NCBI GenBank assembly: GCA_015057115.1
Contig: SVEZ01000007.1
Location: 62,001 to 126,000, forward strand
DNA length: 64,000 nucleotides
Origin: Lachnospiraceae bacterium
GTDB lineage: Bacteria; Bacillota; Clostridia; Lachnospirales; Lachnospiraceae
Direction: 5' to 3'
Positions 61,409-64,000 of the stretch are shown piece after piece. The notes under the pieces are model-generated. The model did no database searches and had not been told where the DNA came from. It saw nothing but the letters and a program-made list of their open reading frames with translations. The stretch's first letter is position 1; each line of letters begins with the position of its first letter. The position numbers were made by a program, and so were the translations under genes.

Positions 61409-62634
61409 TCACTCCATATTTTCTTCTATCAAATCCATAGAGCGGTCCCTTTCTTGTTTTTGTCCCTTTCCCTCGTACTCTTCGCCGGATATTGCCAAAT
61501 GGTACATTACCCGCACCAGCTTCTTCGCTGCATGGGAGATTGCTACATTATAATGCTTTCCAACCTCCAGCTTGTGACAAAGATACGCCGCAAAATCCGG
61601 ATCCCATTTACACACATACTTTGTGGCGTTAAAAAGGGCGTAACGCAAATACCTGGACCCTCTTTTTTCCATGTGCGCATAGGGAGAATCAATTTTACCG
61701 GACTGATAGGTGGACGGGGACAATCCTGCATATGCAAGGATTTTGTCCGGGGATTCAAACCGTCTAAAATCTCCGATTTCTGCAATAATCATAGCTCCCA
61801 TACCATAATTAATACCCGGAATCGTTAAAATCGGAGAATTGATTTCATCCATAATCTTCTGGATTTCTTTTTCAATCTCTTCTATTCCTTCATTCATCTT
61901 CAGAATCAGTTGCAGTGTATGTCGAAGTTCCATAGATTTGGCAGGCATATTGGTGCCGATAGAATTTCTCGCTGCCTCTCGAATAGCAATCGCCTTGTTT
62001 CTTCCATAATGACCATGGGATGCATCCGTCAGCAAGTTCGTCAACTTTGTCAAATGAGTCATTGCAATCATATCGGCACAGGGGTATTTAATCAGCAGCG
62101 CATACACAGAGGCAGTATGAACGCAGGACACCAGTTCCTCAAGTTCCGGAAATAGAATCGTAATTAAACGAGATACAGAAGTCCTTAATTTCGCACGTTC
62201 TCGAACTAAATCGTACCTATATCTGGTCAGCGATTTCAACTCATCTGTCCGGATTAATGTATCCGAATAGGACTTCAAATCCACATCCGACATCATCATG
62301 CTGGCAATGGTCTGTGCATCAATACTATCTGTTTTGGTTCTTCGCAGGCTTAAGCTCTTCCTATAAAAGCTGGTGTGAAGCGGGTTGATTACGTAGGTTT
62401 TAAAATTTTTCTTCACTAAATAACTAAGCAGATTGTAGCTGTAATGCCCCGTTGCCTCAAGGCCAACCCGCACGTCTTCCGTCGAGGATGCCACAGACAT
62501 TATGTTTTCGTACAGTTCATTAAATCCATATTTATTATTCTAATCGTAAAGGCGCTGAACAAAGCTTCCCCCTCGCTATTAGTAATATAACAGTCATGCT
62601 TGTCTTTTGCAACATCAATACCCACATAAATCAT
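61409..62634 (-). pseudogene. IS110-family transposase, frameshifted
   Basis: The first part (62634 to about 62535) reads MIYVGIDVAKDKHDCYITNSEGEALFSAFTI, the DEDD N terminus. The rest is in another frame (NKYGFNELYENIMS, VGLEATGHYS, RTKTDSIDAQTIASMM, ILAYAGLSPSTYQSGK with the C-terminal catalytic Ser). One extra A in the AGAATAATAAA tract near 62537 would restore one 408-codon protein, so this is a single-base deletion, a programmed shift or a sequencing error. GGGAGG precedes the ATG. All other catalytic residues remain. Confidence 0.88.
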
Positions 62635-62636
62635 AG

Positions 62637-62900
62637 TAATACCTCCCACATTTTTGATTTTATAATGCAAAAAAGATGTCGCGTTCAGAACCTTCATTCA
62701 ACCATCTATGTGGTAGGAGGAATTCACTAATACGTCGACATCTTTCTTGCGTAAAGTAGGTTCATTATAACGGGTGAATACGTTATAAGTGTGAAGATTC
62801 TGTGATGCGCTTGTTATTTTTATGTCATTATTTGGTGAATTTCGATTATTCCCTTCTTGACAAATGTTCTTTTCTCTTTTACAATACAACTATCTTCAAA
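62637..62900 (-). ncRNA. Candidate IS110 left end / bridge-RNA region
   Basis: About 260 gene-free bases precede the transposase. AAAGATGTCG (62736-62745) pairs with CGACATCTTT (62672-62681), closing a 54-nt loop and followed on the minus strand by TTTTTTGC; a TATAAT box lies about 20 bp upstream. IS110 elements are known to encode a bridge RNA in this position. The exact RNA and its guide loops could not be assigned by eye. Confidence 0.3.
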
Positions 62901-63069
62901 AATCTATCGGGAATCCATCTCCCATTTATCACGAATGAATATCCAATTGAGATTATTGCAGGATAAAGGCTCATATTGTCTTTTTAGCATGCAGAAAGCT
63001 ATACTTTAAATAGCTTTTCGTATATTATCTGCACCCGATTGATTGTTTAAAGAAATATTGAGAAGGCAG
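62637..63069. other. 433-bp gene-free region between the IS110 gene and the Rpn gene
   Basis: Besides the IS110 end it holds an AGCTAT/ATAGCT hairpin followed by TTTTCG (around 62999-63020) and enclosed by GCAGA/TCTGC. The 63-codon frame at 62698-62889 is not credible: it overlaps the hairpin and resembles nothing known to me. Confidence 0.5.
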
Positions 63070-64000
63070 GTGTATTTTACGCAGGGAAAGGACATTGAAG
63101 AAAAACTTTTAGAAGACTACAATGATGTCTTCGCCGACATCATCAACGCTGTTGTTTTTGAGGGGAAGCAGCGTATTTCCGAGGACTCACTTACCAATGC
63201 TCAGGTTATCTCGCAATACAAGGCAGATAACAATACTATTCATGAGCAGGAACGGGACGTCCTCAAAAACTGGACAGAACACAACGTGCTATTTTCGCTT
63301 TTCGGATTTGAAAACCAGACACAAATCGATCCACGAATGCCACTACGAATTATTGGATACGACGGTGCATCCTACCGCACTCAGGTTCTTCATAAGCCCA
63401 AAGCGACTTCGTTCGCTCCGGTTGTAACCATCGTCTTGTATTTCGGAACCAAGGAGAAATGGCGCAACCCCAAATCGCTCAAAGATTGTCTCGAAATCCC
63501 GAAGGAATTGGACTCCTTTGTAAACGACTACGCAATACGCGTAGTTAACGTTGCCTGGCTGGAACCGGAAGAACTGAATCGGTTCCACAGCGATTTCCGC
63601 ATCGTCGCCAACTTCTTTGTAAACAAACGTAAGAATCCGGACTATATCCCGGATGACCCGCAGGAAATCAAGCACGTGGACGAAGTATTAAAATTATTAT
63701 CAATTATGTCCAAAGATAATAGATACAAAGAACTTATCTCTCTACCAGAAGGGGGTGTAAAAAATATGTGTGAAGTTGCTGAGCATTTAGATCGCATGGG
63801 ATTTGAACGCGGAATGAAAGAAGGCATCGAAAAAGGCATTGAGAAAGGCATCGAGAAAGGCATTGAAAAAGGCATCAAACAAACTCAACTCTCTACCGCT
63901 ACCAGTCTATTGAAGCAGGGCATTTCCGAAGATGTTATTCTTAATACGGGCATTCCTTCGGAAATTCTTTCTAAGGCTAAAGAACTTATTGCCGAAGAAA
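63070..64000 (+). CDS. Rpn-family recombination-promoting nuclease/putative transposase (partial, 3' end outside window)
   Basis: 310 codons are visible. EDYNDVFADIINAVVFEGKQ, GYDGASYRTQ, PVVTIVLYFGTKEKW, EIPKELDSFVNDY and FHSDFRIVANFFVNKRKNPDY match the Rpn/YhgA-like PD-(D/E)XK family common in Lachnospiraceae. After NMCEVAEHLDRMGFERG a four-fold EKGI repeat and a helical tail follow. The GTG start is chosen at the first plausible site after AGAAGG; a TTG at 63058 is an alternative. Members nick or cut DNA and stimulate recombination. Confidence 0.8.
   Translation, partial: MYFTQGKDIEEKLLEDYNDVFADIINAVVFEGKQRISEDSLTNAQVISQYKADNNTIHEQERDVLKNWTEHNVLFSLFGFENQTQIDPRMPLRIIGYDGASYRTQVLHKPKATSFAPVVTIVLYFGTKEKWRNPKSLKDCLEIPKELDSFVNDYAIRVVNVAWLEPEELNRFHSDFRIVANFFVNKRKNPDYIPDDPQEIKHVDEVLKLLSIMSKDNRYKELISLPEGGVKNMCEVAEHLDRMGFERGMKEGIEKGIEKGIEKGIEKGIKQTQLSTATSLLKQGISEDVILNTGIPSEILSKAKELIAEE
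63800..63890. repeat. 12-bp tandem repeat encoding (Glu-Lys-Gly-Ile)n
   Basis: Units of the type GA(A/G)AAAGGCAT(C/T) repeat about five times inside the Rpn-family gene. Unit length is a multiple of three, so copy-number change keeps the frame. Confidence 0.8.

Noticed and set aside
62698-62889. 63-codon ORF upstream of the IS110 gene
   Set aside because: It overlaps the structured non-coding end and has no recognisable product.

Overview
The window looks like chromosomal DNA from a low-to-mid GC, Gram-positive anaerobe of the class Clostridia, probably Lachnospiraceae. This is an inference. It rests on the complete Firmicutes-type S10-spc-alpha ribosomal cluster with zinc-ribbon S14 and L36, the ECF vitamin transporter module, a selenocysteine tRNA, a 2-oxoacid:ferredoxin oxidoreductase operon, and the PadR/DUF2812 and Rpn-type accessory genes. 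Nearly all genes lie on the minus strand; the clear exceptions are rhomboid, a small TPR-like protein, mutS2 with a two-component pair, a LysR regulator and the last partial gene.

Layout. 1-2.3 kb: end of an ABC transporter operon with its two-component regulators. 2.3-9.6 kb: accessory genes (rhomboid protease, duplicated GNAT acetyltransferases, asnS, a VOC protein, two small regulator/membrane-protein modules, a nuclease-like gene). 9.6-19 kb: an array of 54-bp dyad repeats, rplM-rpsI, then an operon running vanW-like > AIR synthase-like > trmL > ecfA1 > ecfA2 > ecfT > truA > a panE/cNMP-binding fusion. 19-32.4 kb: nth, a radical SAM protein, ribU, two EAL-domain proteins flanking tRNA-Sec and a PAP2 gene, a remnant of mobile DNA at the 3' end of rlmD, a YhaM-like nuclease and a degenerate HtrA. 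32.4-37 kb: mutS2 (apparently leaderless) and a response regulator/kinase pair on the plus strand. 37-53.4 kb: rpsJ through rplQ in canonical order, with structured spacers. 53.6-59.4 kb: a methyltransferase, a CBS protein, a CoA-transferase and korDABC, divergent from a LysR gene. 60.5-64 kb: an EamA transporter, a frameshifted IS110-family transposase with a structured non-coding end, and an Rpn-family nuclease cut by the window edge.

The most striking feature is upstream of asnS (5.87-6.10 kb). A good sigma-A promoter is followed by an unannotated 14-codon leader ORF (MSYMVLLSNNNNNI) with five consecutive Asn codons. After it come four RNA segments that pair 1:3 and 2:4, a 12-bp antiterminator and a mutually exclusive intrinsic terminator. 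This has the full logic of ribosome-mediated attenuation of an asparaginyl-tRNA synthetase gene, where a Firmicute would normally be expected to use a T-box. No T-box sequence is present.

Other points of interest are a ketopantoate-reductase/cyclic-nucleotide-binding fusion, a 153-bp three-hairpin element inside the alpha operon, a perfect consensus promoter buried in a 40-bp PadR-type palindrome, and the dyad repeat array upstream of a PD-(D/E)XK-like gene.
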